DNA from: Hevea brasiliensis | Taxonomy: Eukaryota; Streptophyta; Magnoliopsida; Malpighiales; Euphorbiaceae | Direction: 5' to 3' | NCBI RefSeq assembly: GCF_030052815.1 | Contig: NC_079502.1 | Span: 3,558,885 to 3,622,884 of the forward strand | Length of the DNA: 64,000 bases | Part shown: positions 11,429 to 21,721 of the stretch, in pieces | How positions within the stretch are numbered: the first letter of the stretch is position 1 | How the letters are laid out: every line of letters starts with the position of its first letter | Translations under genes and position numbers: made by a program | The notes under the pieces: model-generated | What the model saw: only the letters and a program-made list of their open reading frames with translations | The model's database searches: none | What the model was told of the DNA's origin: nothing

Positions 11429-13245
11429 TTAGGCATAATACCTTTTGACAGCATATGCATTCACAGGTCTTGGGAATTCTTCGCCGTCCATGCAGGTCAA
11501 GATCAGTGCACCACCAGAAAATGCCTTTTTAACTACATAGGGTCCCTCATAAATTGGCGACCATTTGCCCCGGGTATCATTTTGATTTGGAAGAATCTTT
11601 TTCAAGACCAGATCTTCTGGTTGGAATTCGCGCGGGCGAACGCCTTTGTTAAATGCCCTAGCCATTCTCCATTGGTATAATTGCCCATGACACGCTGCTA
11701 CTAGCCTTTTTTTGTCTAGCAAATTCAATTGGTCCAACCTTGATTGATTCCATTCTGACTCATCGATTCCTGATTCTTTCAAAATTCTCAGGGAGGGAAT
11801 TTGTACCTCGATAGGCAGAACAACCTCTATTCTGTAAACCAATGAGTATGGAGTTGCCCAAGTCGATGTTCTTATGGAGGTCTGATACGCATGAAAAGCG
11901 TAGGGAAGCATATCATGCCAATCCCTATAAGTGATGGTCATTTTTCGGATTATTCTCTTAAGGTTTTTGTTAGCGGCCTCTACCGCTCCATTCATCTGGG
12001 GACGATATGGTGAAGAATTGAGATGTCGGATTTTATACTGGTCACATAAACTTCGGATCTTTGGACCATTCAAATTTTTGGCATTGTCAGTGACGATTTC
12101 GCTGGGGAGGCCGTGTCGGCAGATGACATTATTTCGGAGAAATTTGAGGAACGTATTCTGCGTGATGTGGGCATATGATGTCGCTTTGACCCATTTGGAA
12201 AAGTAATCAATGGCTACCAAGATGAACTTATGCCCATTGGATGCCTTGGGATTAATGGGACCGATCACATCAATCCCCCACATTGCGAAAGGCCAAGGTG
12301 AGACAAGATTGAACAATTGATGAGGTGGGACATTTATCGGATCTGCGTAGATTTGACATTTGTGACACTTCCGAAAGTACTCGATGCAGTCTTTTTCTAT
12401 AGTAGTCCAGAAGTATCCCCATCTCATGATTTGCTTGGCTATCATATGCCCATTGGCGTGGGTTAAGCAATTCCCCTCATGAGTCTCAAAAAGGATTCTT
12501 CTTGCTTCTTTTGCATCTACACACCTTAACAATTCGCCATTGGAACTCCTTTTGTACAAAATTTCAGTGCTGGGGAAGTATCCCAAAGCTAATCTTCTGA
12601 TCATTCTCCTTTCATTCCTGCTTGCCCCCAGAGGGTATTCCCTGGTTTTGATGTAGACCTGGATATCATGATACCAGGGTTTGCCATCAATTTCTTCCTC
12701 GTCCATGAAATAATAAGTTGGCTCACCCATTGCTTGGATTTGCAATACCTGAGTCATCTGCCTCTCTTCCATTTGAGCCATGACAGCCAGAGTGGCTAAG
12801 GCATCTGCGAATTGATTCTTATCCCTGTTGAGGTGAGTGAAAGAGATATCTTCAAATTTCTTAATCAATTCCAGTAGGTACTTTTGATATGGGATCAGCT
12901 TCGAGTCCTTGGTTTGCCATTCTCCCTTGGCTTGATAAATGATCAAGGCCGAATCTCTATACACCTCTAACTTTCTGACCTTTATTTTAATGGCGGCCTG
13001 TAAACCCATCACACAGGCTTCGTATTCTGTGACGTTGTTGGTGAAGTCAAATCTTAACTTGACAGCTATCAGGAAGTATTTTCCGTCAGGGGATATTAAC
13101 ACAGCTCCGATCCAATTACCAGACAAATTGACTGCTCTGTCAAAATACATTTCCCATACATCAGTCGGTTCCTTATACTCACTGTCGACCTCATTAACAT
13201 GCTCATCAGGGAACTCAAAATCTAGGGCTTCATAATCTTGATAGG
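11429..13245 (-). pseudogene. Element D pol: second (archaeal-type) RNase H and integrase
   Basis: A continuous frame from about 13245 down to 11429 (formal ATG at 13150). The first part has YFDRAVNLSGNWIGAVLISP and TEYEACVMGL, typical of the extra RNase H of Tat elements; the usual FDG is FDR here. The integrase follows with its zinc-binding region (HANGH ... CHKC) and core (WGIDVIGP, VTDNAKN, NGAVEAANKNLK), so all three acidic residues appear present. The C-terminal part includes the GPYVVKKAF segment. This is the best preserved part of D. A frameshift near 13245 separates it from the upstream RNase H. Confidence 0.85.
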
Positions 13246-14644
13246 GTTTTCTACTAGGAGATCAGCAATTACGCTCCCTTTTACCGCCTTTCTGGTCATA
13301 TAGACAATGTCATATTGAGAGAGTATGACTTGCCATTTTGCTATCCTCCCTGGCATGAATGGGCTTTCAAATACATACTTGATGGGATCCATTCGAGAGA
13401 TGAGCCATGTCTTATGATTCAACATATAGTGTTTGAGCCGATTTGCCGTCCAGGCCAACGCGCAGCAAGTTTTCTCTAGGAATGAGTACCTTAACTCGCA
13501 ATCATTGAACTTCTTGCTCAAATAATAAATGGCCCTCTCCTTTCGACCCGTGTTATTGTGCTGCCCCAGAACACACCCCATCGAGCTCTGTTGAACTGCC
13601 ATATACAGAATCAACGGCCTTCCTACCACTGGAGGCACCAATATTAGCGAGTTTGACATATACTGCTTAATTTTCTCGAAAGCCTCCTGAAAGACTGGAT
13701 CCCATCGAGTGGTGTTGTTCTTTCTGAGTAGCTTAAAGATGGGCTCAGCTTTAGCAGTGAGGTTGGAAATGAATCTCGAGATGTAGTTCAACTTTCCCAG
13801 AAAACTACGCACCTCTCTTTCTGTCTTTGGGGATAGCATTTCTTGAATGGCTCGAACCTTGTCTGGGTCCACTTCAATTCCCTTCTCACTCACTATGAAT
13901 CCCAATAGCTTTCCAGATCTAGCCCCAAACACACACTTGGCTGGGTTCAATTTCAGCTGATACTTCCTGAGCCTTTCGAATACTTTTCTCAACACTTGTA
14001 CATGACTTTCTCCCTCTCTGGACTTGATGATCATATCATCCACATACACTTCTACTTCTTTATGCGTCATGTCATGGAATAATGTGACCATAGCATGTTG
14101 GTAGGTAGCTCCAGCATTCTTTAACCCAAATGGCATAACCCGATAACAGAATACCCCCCCACTGGATGATAAAAGTAGTCTTCTCTTTGTCTTCTTCATC
14201 CATGGGGATTTGGTTGTACCCGGATGCTCCGTCAATTCACGAACATCTACCCAATCCTGCAGTGTTATCGACTAGCACGTCTATATGTGAGAGAGGGAAA
14301 TCATCCTTCAAGCTCACTTTATTGAGATTCCTGTAATCAACACATACCCTGACTCTCCTGTCCTTCTTTATTACCGGAACAACATTAGCTATCCACTGAG
14401 GGTACTTGACTACTTCCAAAAATCCAGCATCATACTGCTTTTTGACTTCATCCCTAACTTTGAGTAGGGTGTCGGGATTCAATCTTCTTAACTTCTGCTT
14501 TACTGGAATTGTCCCAGGAACTAGGTGAATCTTGTGTGTCACTATCTGAGGGTCTAATCCAGGCATATCATCATAGCTCCATGAAAATACATCCAAGAAT
14601 TCTTTGAGCAAACTGACCATATCTTCTAATTCTCCACTTCCCAC
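13222..14644 (-). pseudogene. Element D pol: reverse transcriptase and RNase H, frameshifted
   Basis: The N-terminal RT part (14644-14237) has VPVIKKDRRVRVCVDYRNLN. The first catalytic block (IDGASGYNQ) lies in a third frame around 14250-14200. The frame then changes again at a run of seven G (14154-14160 on the plus strand as C), one more than the reading frame needs, and continues as VFCYRVMPFGLKNAGATY with YVDDMIIKS and an RNase H ending IADLLVE. Two frame changes make this copy non-functional, although the individual motifs are well kept. Confidence 0.85.
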
Positions 14645-15470
14645 AACCTTAATTTCCTTCCTTATTTCTTTAGTACCTAGATTTAACGTGTGTGTTTCAT
14701 CCCCATAAGGAACTAGGGAAGGTTCATCTCTTTCACCCCTTTCTTCTACAAGTTCTTTTTTAGAATCACTTGAAGTATTAACAATTACGGGAATTTCAAA
14801 ATTAACATGAGTAATTTCTGAGTCAATTGAGTTATTAGGCGTGAATTAATGAATGGTACTGAAGAAACGAAAGTGGAGTATATTATGAGAATAGATTTTT
14901 AAGGAAAAAAAAAAATTGGATGCAAAATGCGCTATTAATCTATTAATCATTTATCAAAAAGAGGTCCATTCACAACATTACACTTGTCATCATGGACAAC
15001 ATGATCAAGCGTGGATAACAAAATGTACTTTACTCGAGATTGAGCACAGGAATGTCTTCTGCTACCCAATTATCCAGCTCTTGCCCCTTAGCAATTGGTG
15101 AGATTAGGGCTTCATATAGGGAGTCCAGTTGTATGACATCAATAGAATGCTCTTCGGGAAATCCTTCACCTTCCTCCAGATTCTCAATGGTCGATTTGGT
15201 GAAAACATCTGTGATTTTTGGGACAACTTTCATGTTCCTGACTCTCTGATCAAACCTTTGATCTCGGGGCGTGTTTCTCATCCAGAATCGCCCATCCATG
15301 AGAGCATCTTCCTCATATCCCAGGCTGAAGCGGCCGACCTTCTAAATAGCCGGTATGGGTTCAATAATTCACTGCAACACGGTGCCCAATCCCTTGTCCT
15401 TTTCAGATCCTCTCTTAAGCATCACCTTTGCCACCATAGCCGCAGCCCCTTCTTCCTTCAGGGTAGTTTC
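14645..15470 (-). other. Element D spacer between protease and RT
   Basis: A degraded coding spacer. A minus frame at 15299-15030 contains an acidic segment (ENLEEGEGFPEEHS, YEALISPIAKGQELDNW) of the kind found between protease and RT in Tat elements. 14645-15030 is AT-rich with a poly(A) run near 14900 and no frame I can assign. Confidence 0.5.
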
Positions 15471-16052
15471 CTATAACTCTAGTCCCTGGAAAGAACTTTT
15501 TAAGGACTTTTCAGTTGTTTCCACATAAGGAACTGATTGCAGCTTGATGACCAGCATGGCTTCTTCCCCTCTTACTGTGATGATCCTGCCGCCCATAATG
15601 TATTTAATTCTCTGGTGCAGGGTCAAAGGTACAGCATTTGCTGAATGGATCCAGGGTCTCCCTAGTAGCATGGTGTATGCAGATTCAATGTCCATCACTT
15701 AGAATGTGATATTGAAAGTGCATGCCCCGATTTGGAGTGGCAAATCAATGTCTCCAAGTACCTCCCTTCTTGTGCCGTCAAAGGCTCTTACCACCATAGC
15801 ACTTTGGCGTATGTTTGATCGATCAATAGGTAGTCTTGCCAGGGTGGCATTGGGTAAGACATTAAGAGCATATCTGTTGTCAATCAAGACCTTGGCGATT
15901 ATGCACCCTTTACATTTGACTGTCACGTGCAAAGCTTTGGTGTGCTTCAAGCCAGCCGGTTTTATCTCCTCTTCCGAGAAAGTGATGAAACTGGATGCCT
16001 GTATTTGCCCAACTATTTTCTCGAATTGCCCCGGTGTGATATCGGGGTTCAC
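15471..16052 (-). pseudogene. Element D aspartic protease, disrupted
   Basis: The frame is the same on both sides of one TAA stop at about 15699-15701, which lies between NITF and VMDIESAYTMLLGRPWIH, where Gln is usual. The active-site segment reads VLIDNRYALNVLP; plant Tat proteases normally have a small residue (D-N-G or D-S-G) where Arg is seen here. The flap-side block RAFDGTRREVLGDIDLP and the LLGRPWIH block confirm the family. Both the stop and the Arg indicate an inactive enzyme. Confidence 0.8.
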
Positions 16053-17097
16053 AAAGGCCTAATCCAGAATCTTTTGCAGGGCTTGGCGATACACTTCCGA
16101 GCTCAGAATCAGTGACAGCAATGAAATCCGAGCAGGCGTCTTCTTCAGTTGCTTGACAACATCGTATTCACTCTACTTTATTATTTGAAGCAACAGTTCC
16201 TCTTCTCCCCTCGGTTCAATAGGTTCTCATTTCTCAATTTTCTCATCCCCCTCCTCCGTGTTCTCTGGTCGCTCTTCCATTTTTACTTTCCCCTTCTTCT
16301 TTTTCCTCTCTTCATTCCCGTAACATCTCCCACTTCGGGTTACAAATTCTACCTCTTGCTCTGGTGAGGAGAAGCCACTGGTTGTTTTTGGGTTTAATTA
16401 GGGAGTAGCGTCGTTGGAGGGTCCAGCATAAGTCATTTAAAGTGCTCGTGAGGAGCAAAGCATGGTTTGGGAGGAGTGATTGGTTGAACTTGGGCATAGT
16501 TAAGGGTAGGAGTTGGAGTGCTGCTAGATGCACCTTGAGTAAATACCTGGAGATTGTAATTCTAAGGTATCGCATGGGTGTTGGTGACTGGGAGTTGAGG
16601 TAGGGTTTAGATTAATGTTATTGGTGGTGGTAATGTTGGTGCGCTGGGAGCAAAAAAGGTTAATCTGGGATGGGAAGTGGAGGCATTCCGGCCAGACCTA
16701 GTTGTGTTCACTTCGCCCTCCAACCTCAGTCTCCACTGACATCTCAAAGTTTTGAGTGACAGCATCCTCCGGACTTCTTGTTTGAACTCCTTATAGTTTC
16801 GCAGCTTGTGGTTAGCTGCTCCTCCGTGATAGGGGCATCTTGCATCATCTTCAGACCCCGGTGTTTAAGGGCAGAGGTAACCTTCCCTCACTGCCATTGC
16901 AAAAATTTCCTCAAAGTGAGGAATCAGTTGATCTACCTAAGGTTGACCTTTCTTCTTCAGAATCTATCATATTCACGCCATTACCCATACCATGATTGGG
17001 TAATGGGTTTGAAGTGACATTGGGGAGAGAACTGTTTCCTTCAATTTTTAGCTAACCATTTCTGATCAGGGCCTGTACTTTTCCCCTAAGAGCTCCG
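16053..17097 (-). other. Element D gag-protease linker, degraded
   Basis: No frame longer than about 85 codons that I can assign. Position between the zinc knuckle and the protease implies the gag-pro linker. Many stop codons on the minus strand. Confidence 0.4.
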
Positions 17098-18650
17098 CAA
17101 TTATCAGTCAAGTGCCCCAGTGCCCCTCCATGATATTCACATCGGGCATTGGCGTCATACCACCTGGGATATGGTGGCTAAATCGAGTCCAAGGGAATAG
17201 GCACTATCTAATTTATACCGAGGAAGTATCGGTATATTTCACTAAGTGGAAGGGGGAGAAGTGAATCAGGGTCTCTCTATGGTCTAGAATTATTTTGAGG
17301 AGGAGGTGGTCTTGGTTGAACAGGTTGATCAGGAGGTCTGGGTTGGTAAGCTGCTTGCAGTGGATATTGTGGGTGAGGGTGAGGATAATTTGGAAAAGGG
17401 GACTGAATTTTAGCTATTGTCGGGCCTTGAGTAGGAGGGTATGGCTGAAAGTTATTCTGAGAGAATGAAGGTTGGGTTTGTCGAGTGATGGAGTGCACAT
17501 CACCTTCTTTCTTCTTTCCAAAACTAGTGGTTTTCTTTACAGGATTCTCAGCCAACTCCTGCAACTGTCCTAACCTTAAGTTAGCCTCTATTCTTTCACC
17601 AGCTTAGATGATGTCTGAGAAGCTATTGGAGGTGTTTCCAATCATTAGATTTAAATACGGAGCTTTTAACGTCTCAATGAACAGAAAGCAGAGTTCATTG
17701 TTAGTAACCGAAGGGTATACCTCTGCTACTTTCTCTCTCCATCTCTGGGCATACTCTTTAAAGCTTTCCCTCTCTCTCTGCACCAGATTTTAGAGGTCCC
17801 TCCTTGTGGGGGCAACATCACAGTTAAATTTGTACTGTTTTAGGAAAGCATTGGCCAAATCTTTCCAGGAGCGTAGTTTGCTCCTATCCAGTTGAATGCA
17901 CCATCTCAGGGCTGCCCCGAAGAGACTCTCATGGAAGAAGTGGACCAGAAGTCTGTCATCTTATGTAAGGGCTAACATCTTGGCAATGTAAATTGCCAGA
18001 TGGATGCGGGGATCTGAATTTCTGATATACTTGTTGAAATCCGAAACTTTGAATTTGGGTGGTACCACCACATCTAGTACCAATCTCAGCGACGATACAT
18101 CTACTGAGCCGTACATATTCAGTCCCTCTATTGCTCTTAATCTCTCCTCTAGAGCGGATAACTTCTCATTCTCTCTTGTTTTACTTTCCCCTCCTACTGC
18201 ATGACCTATTCCCCCAGTTGGGAAATGAGGGGCAGGGTGGACTGGAGGGATTGGGATAGAATGGTGTAACTCAGCATTTAAGACAGTCGGGTAATAAGGA
18301 AAAGGTAAGTCATTATTTGGGAGAGTCGGATTGACAGTGATTGTCGGATTCGGAATGGATGGTTGAAAAGTAAAAGAGGATGAAGCTTGGTGTGAATCAA
18401 TCGTTGTAGGTAGTGGGGGAGGTAGTGGCAAATTAGGTTCTGATGCAGGTTTATTTTGAGATATCTCCTTCATCAGTTTCATAAACTTTGAGACTTGATC
18501 TCTCAATTCAGAAACTTGTCCCTGTAGGTTCTGGACTTGTTCTTGGTCTTCCATTATCTTCTTTGTTCGAGACCTTGTTAAGTACACTCGTCTTGGTTGA
18601 ACTGCTTGCTTGGTCAGGCTTACTTTGCTTGGAGCAATGTTGATTTCCTA
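17098..18650 (-). pseudogene. Element D gag with zinc knuckle, disrupted
   Basis: A coiled-coil start (QEQVQNLQGQVSELRDQVSKF) is followed by a Pro-rich linker, the capsid-like core (SDFNKYIRNSDPRIHLAIY, LFGAALRWCIQLD, LANAFLKQYKFN, RWREKVAEVYP) and a Pro/Gln-rich tail. A zinc knuckle CEYHGGALGHLTDNC sits at about 17145-17098. Several stops interrupt it (near 17960, 17795, 17605 and 17280), mostly TAG/TAA/TGA in place of Gln or Trp. The ATG at 18551 or an upstream in-frame start would be plausible. Confidence 0.75.
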
Positions 18651-19104
18651 TGGGAGAAATCATTAAATGAATTTCAAATTTTGTTAAAAATTAAAGGTCC
18701 TAACTTGGACAAAGGATACGGTGGCGTATGAAAGCCAAGAATGGAATCTATAGAAGGATAATTGCGTCAATTTTATCATGGCATCGCCCGATAGTCTAAC
18801 AGTGAATGATTGGATCGAATGCGTGTCTATGATACTTGTCCATATGGCACATTCTTCTTTTCATATAACCCTAGCGAGGATAGTTCCTACAGAAGTCATA
18901 CCATTCATTCACAATTTTGCTAAACGACAGCCCAAAGTGATTCATTAATCAAATAGTTCATACATATGTTTTTTTTTACATTTGCCTAGGGTCAGGGAGA
19001 CTTTTTAGAATGCAATGGCATCTTTTGAGGTATTCGTAGAGTCTTTCTTCTTATCGGGTAGGGTTGAATGTTTTCAAGGTGTATTCAAATTCTGGTAGAA
19101 GCTC

Positions 19105-20837
19105 TTATTTTCCTTGCACAATCATTCTTTCTAGCTGGTCAATATTTTCTCTCAGCTCTTGATGGAGGGTAGCTTGTTTTTCTTTTTCTTTTCTTTCTTT
19201 AGCACACTCCTTCAAAATGTCGTTGATAAGCTGTGCTTGCTCCTTTAGTTCAAGCTTCTTCTTTTTGCCCTCTTGTATATATTCTTTCATGAGTGTCTCC
19301 TGGTATTTCATTTTTTCTTGCAACTCGCCATTCTGAACTCCCGCCTCTCTTATTGCACCTTGGAGAAAGGTCTTTTCCTTTTCCTAACGTGTTTCTTGTT
19401 CCTCAAATTCTGCCTTTTCTATCGTCGCTTCTTCCCTGACCCTTTTTACCTCTCTTTTGAGGATTTGCTGTCGGTCCTCCAACTACTTTATCCATTCTAA
19501 AAACTGCTGGTTCTTGGCATTCGATCTCTGTAGAGAGCTGACCAACTAAGCATTATCTTCTTCTGAAAGAAATTTCTGATGAGGGGAGCTACCTTCAGGT
19601 TCTGTTGGCTTGGCAATTAGACATCCCTGATCTCTACTAGCCCTCCATCTAAAGTAGTCTTCCATGGTGCTCGGCGCTTTAGGCGATCTTCCAATCATAG
19701 TGACGCTCTCCCATGATTTGTGGAATACTTTCAATTCTTCCTCACTACCGAGCTCGTGGTATAAATGAACTTGATGGTGTTCTTCAACACTGAGCATGGA
19801 TTGGGTTGAATCGAACTGCCTCATTACCAACGTCGGGATGTAACTCGTGTATCCGATCACTCCGATCAAAGATATCAAATGATTACTCCCCGTACTGAAC
19901 AAAATAGGTTGACCCAATGTCCACAATTTCCTCTAGCAGTAGTTGTGACTGTTGAAGTTTAGAATCTGCTCTTGCCACTGCAGCTTGTTCTTTGGACTGA
20001 TCGCTAATCTAGCCATTTTCTCAATAAGCGGCTGGTCAGGATACCAAGTTAATCCCTTAGTCTCCAGAGGACACATGTGACTGAGGATCCAAAGGTGTAG
20101 CAATTGAGAACAGCACTTAATAGATCCCCTGCCTTGTCGTCGATAATAAGTAAGAGTCAATAGGGTCTCTGCAAGGATTGCCGGTATTGGGTTGACCTTT
20201 TGCTTTTTTACTGCTCAGAACATCTCCGTGACACTGCAGGTTATAATTCTCAAAGGCCCGGAAAATATAATTAGGCCATAAATCCCCAGAGCTAGTGTCA
20301 TCAAAGCTTGTTCCCATTGTCTATTTTGAATGTGCAGATCCAAATGTTTTTTTGACATAAGTCCAATACCACCCACGTGTGTTCCCTTTGACAATTTCTC
20401 TGCCTATGCTCGAGGTGTAAGTAGATCTAATTTTGTGCCACATAAGGGATTTCTAGTAGTGCCTGATATTCTTCCATAGTGGGGGTCGTATCAATGTCGT
20501 TGAAGGATAACACTCCGTACTTGGGATTCCAGATTGACAACATGGCTTTTATCACCGGAACTTGGACTTTGACCCGTATTAAGATTGCAATCCTTCCATA
20601 TTTTTCCTCAAACTTTGCCTTGACATGATCGGGAAGTGATTTCCAAATGCTAGATAGCTCCGTAAGACCGGTCATTTTGACTTCAACCTTGCTCAGATCT
20701 AATGAAGGTAATAGGACAGTGTCTGCCCCGGTGGCATCACTCTATGGGGACTCTAAACTATGAAGCGGTTTGGACCATGGTCTAGCATTCTGTTCTTGTC
20801 TAGGAACTTCTTCCGTCGACTGACTCGAGGATGACAT
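19105..20837 (-). pseudogene. Element D ORF1 (DUF7745-like, coiled-coil C terminus), disrupted
   Basis: Starts with MSSSSQSTEEVPRQEQ at the ATG 20837-20835. A conserved block follows (LSSIWKSLPDHVKAKFEEKYG, MLSIWNPKYGVLSFNDIDTTPTMEEYQALLEIP) that resembles the N-terminal part of plant DUF7745 proteins, found as ORF1 of Ogre-like elements. Later frames carry WPNYIFRAFENYNLQC and a WESVTMIGRSPKAPSTMEDYFRWRASR block, and the end is a Glu/Lys-rich coiled coil (EKMKYQETLMKEYIQEGKKKK). At least five stops or frame changes break it. Its role in the element is not established; the domain name is from memory and unsearched. Confidence 0.65.
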
Positions 20838-21699
20838 GTTAAATTTTCTGTTTTACCCTTTTCAGACTCCAATTCACAACTCCTGTGGAGAAAATTATTA
20901 GCAGAATAAATTCAGGTAATTTCAAATTATACTGCTGATGTGGTAATATCTATACACCTATCAAAGTAGGAAGGTGTTTAGATCATTCTAACAGTATGAT
21001 TCAAAATTACCCCCTTTTTTAAAAAAAATAATTAAAAATACAAACAGAGTAAGGTAAAAGTATGTCCCTTTTTGTCCTAAAATAGGGAGAGTCCTAGTAC
21101 CGGGTAAGTACTATCTAATTGGATAGTTCTATCTTACGAAGTAGTTTGCTATGGCTTTCGGCTAATGTGATAGTTTAGCTCAAGATCTAATTTTCTAAAA
21201 GCCACAGGTCCCTAAATCGTCCCTACTGTAAACAATAGAGCCCCTTTCCACCACCATGATACTAACGAGAGAATTCCATGAGTATCACAGTAGATGGAAC
21301 AAGTTCCAATCTGAGCAGAAGCCTTCACAGATACTAACGGGGTAAAATCCATGAGTACCGCTATATGACTCCTTCCTATTTCCTAAGAGGGTGAGAAAGC
21401 CTGGGTATAGGGTTGAAGTGTGTGAGGACATTGTGTGAGTGTTCAGTGTGTGAAGGGACACATTTACCTCTTCCCTGTACAGGGGGATTTTTCCTTCTTC
21501 CTTTTTTGTTTTTTTTTTTTAAGACGAAGAGTGATGTGGGAAATAAGACAATCAAGATAAGCAAAATGGTTAAACAATAATTAACACATTATGACTTTCA
21601 AATTTTGTAAGTTAAACCCCCTAATTACGATTTTAATTTACAAGACCACAAAATTAAATCCGCTTTTGGACCTCTAAACTAGGGTTAAGGTGAAAAAGT
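20838..21699 (-). other. Element D 5' leader
   Basis: Noncoding region between the PBS and ORF1. It contains poly(A/T) runs at 21020 and 21510 and two short duplications of a GATACTAACG...CCATGAGTA motif near 21257 and 21332. No gene seen. Confidence 0.5.
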
Positions 21700-21718
21700 G
21701 TCCCCAGTGGAGTCGCCA
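21700..21718 (-). promoter_or_regulatory. Primer-binding site of element D
   Basis: On the minus strand TGGCGACTCCACTGGGGAC begins three bases after the LTR1 end ...TTGCGACA. It starts with TGG, as tRNA-primed sites do, and has the form common in Tat-lineage elements. I did not match it to a specific tRNA. Confidence 0.75.
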
Positions 21719-21721
21719 AGC

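Larger units (their letters stand above)
8949..21721 (-). mobile_element. Element D: Tat/Ogre-like Ty3/gypsy retrotransposon, internal region
   Basis: Read right to left: primer-binding site (21718-21700), ORF1, gag with zinc knuckle, protease, RT, RNase H, a second archaeal-type RNase H, integrase, noncoding 3' part, minisatellite. A second RNase H between the normal one and the integrase is the mark of the Tat lineage. An ORF1 upstream of gag resembling DUF7745-type proteins fits the Ogre-like branch. LTR1 (21722-24413) abuts the PBS side. No 3' LTR is seen. The 3' side runs into the hairpin and cassette C, then into the Tekay insertion, so the end is lost or lies left of the window. Confidence 0.8.

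Noticed and set aside
11366..12206. Plus-strand frames over the integrase of element D
   Set aside because: Opposite-strand shadows of the integrase frame.
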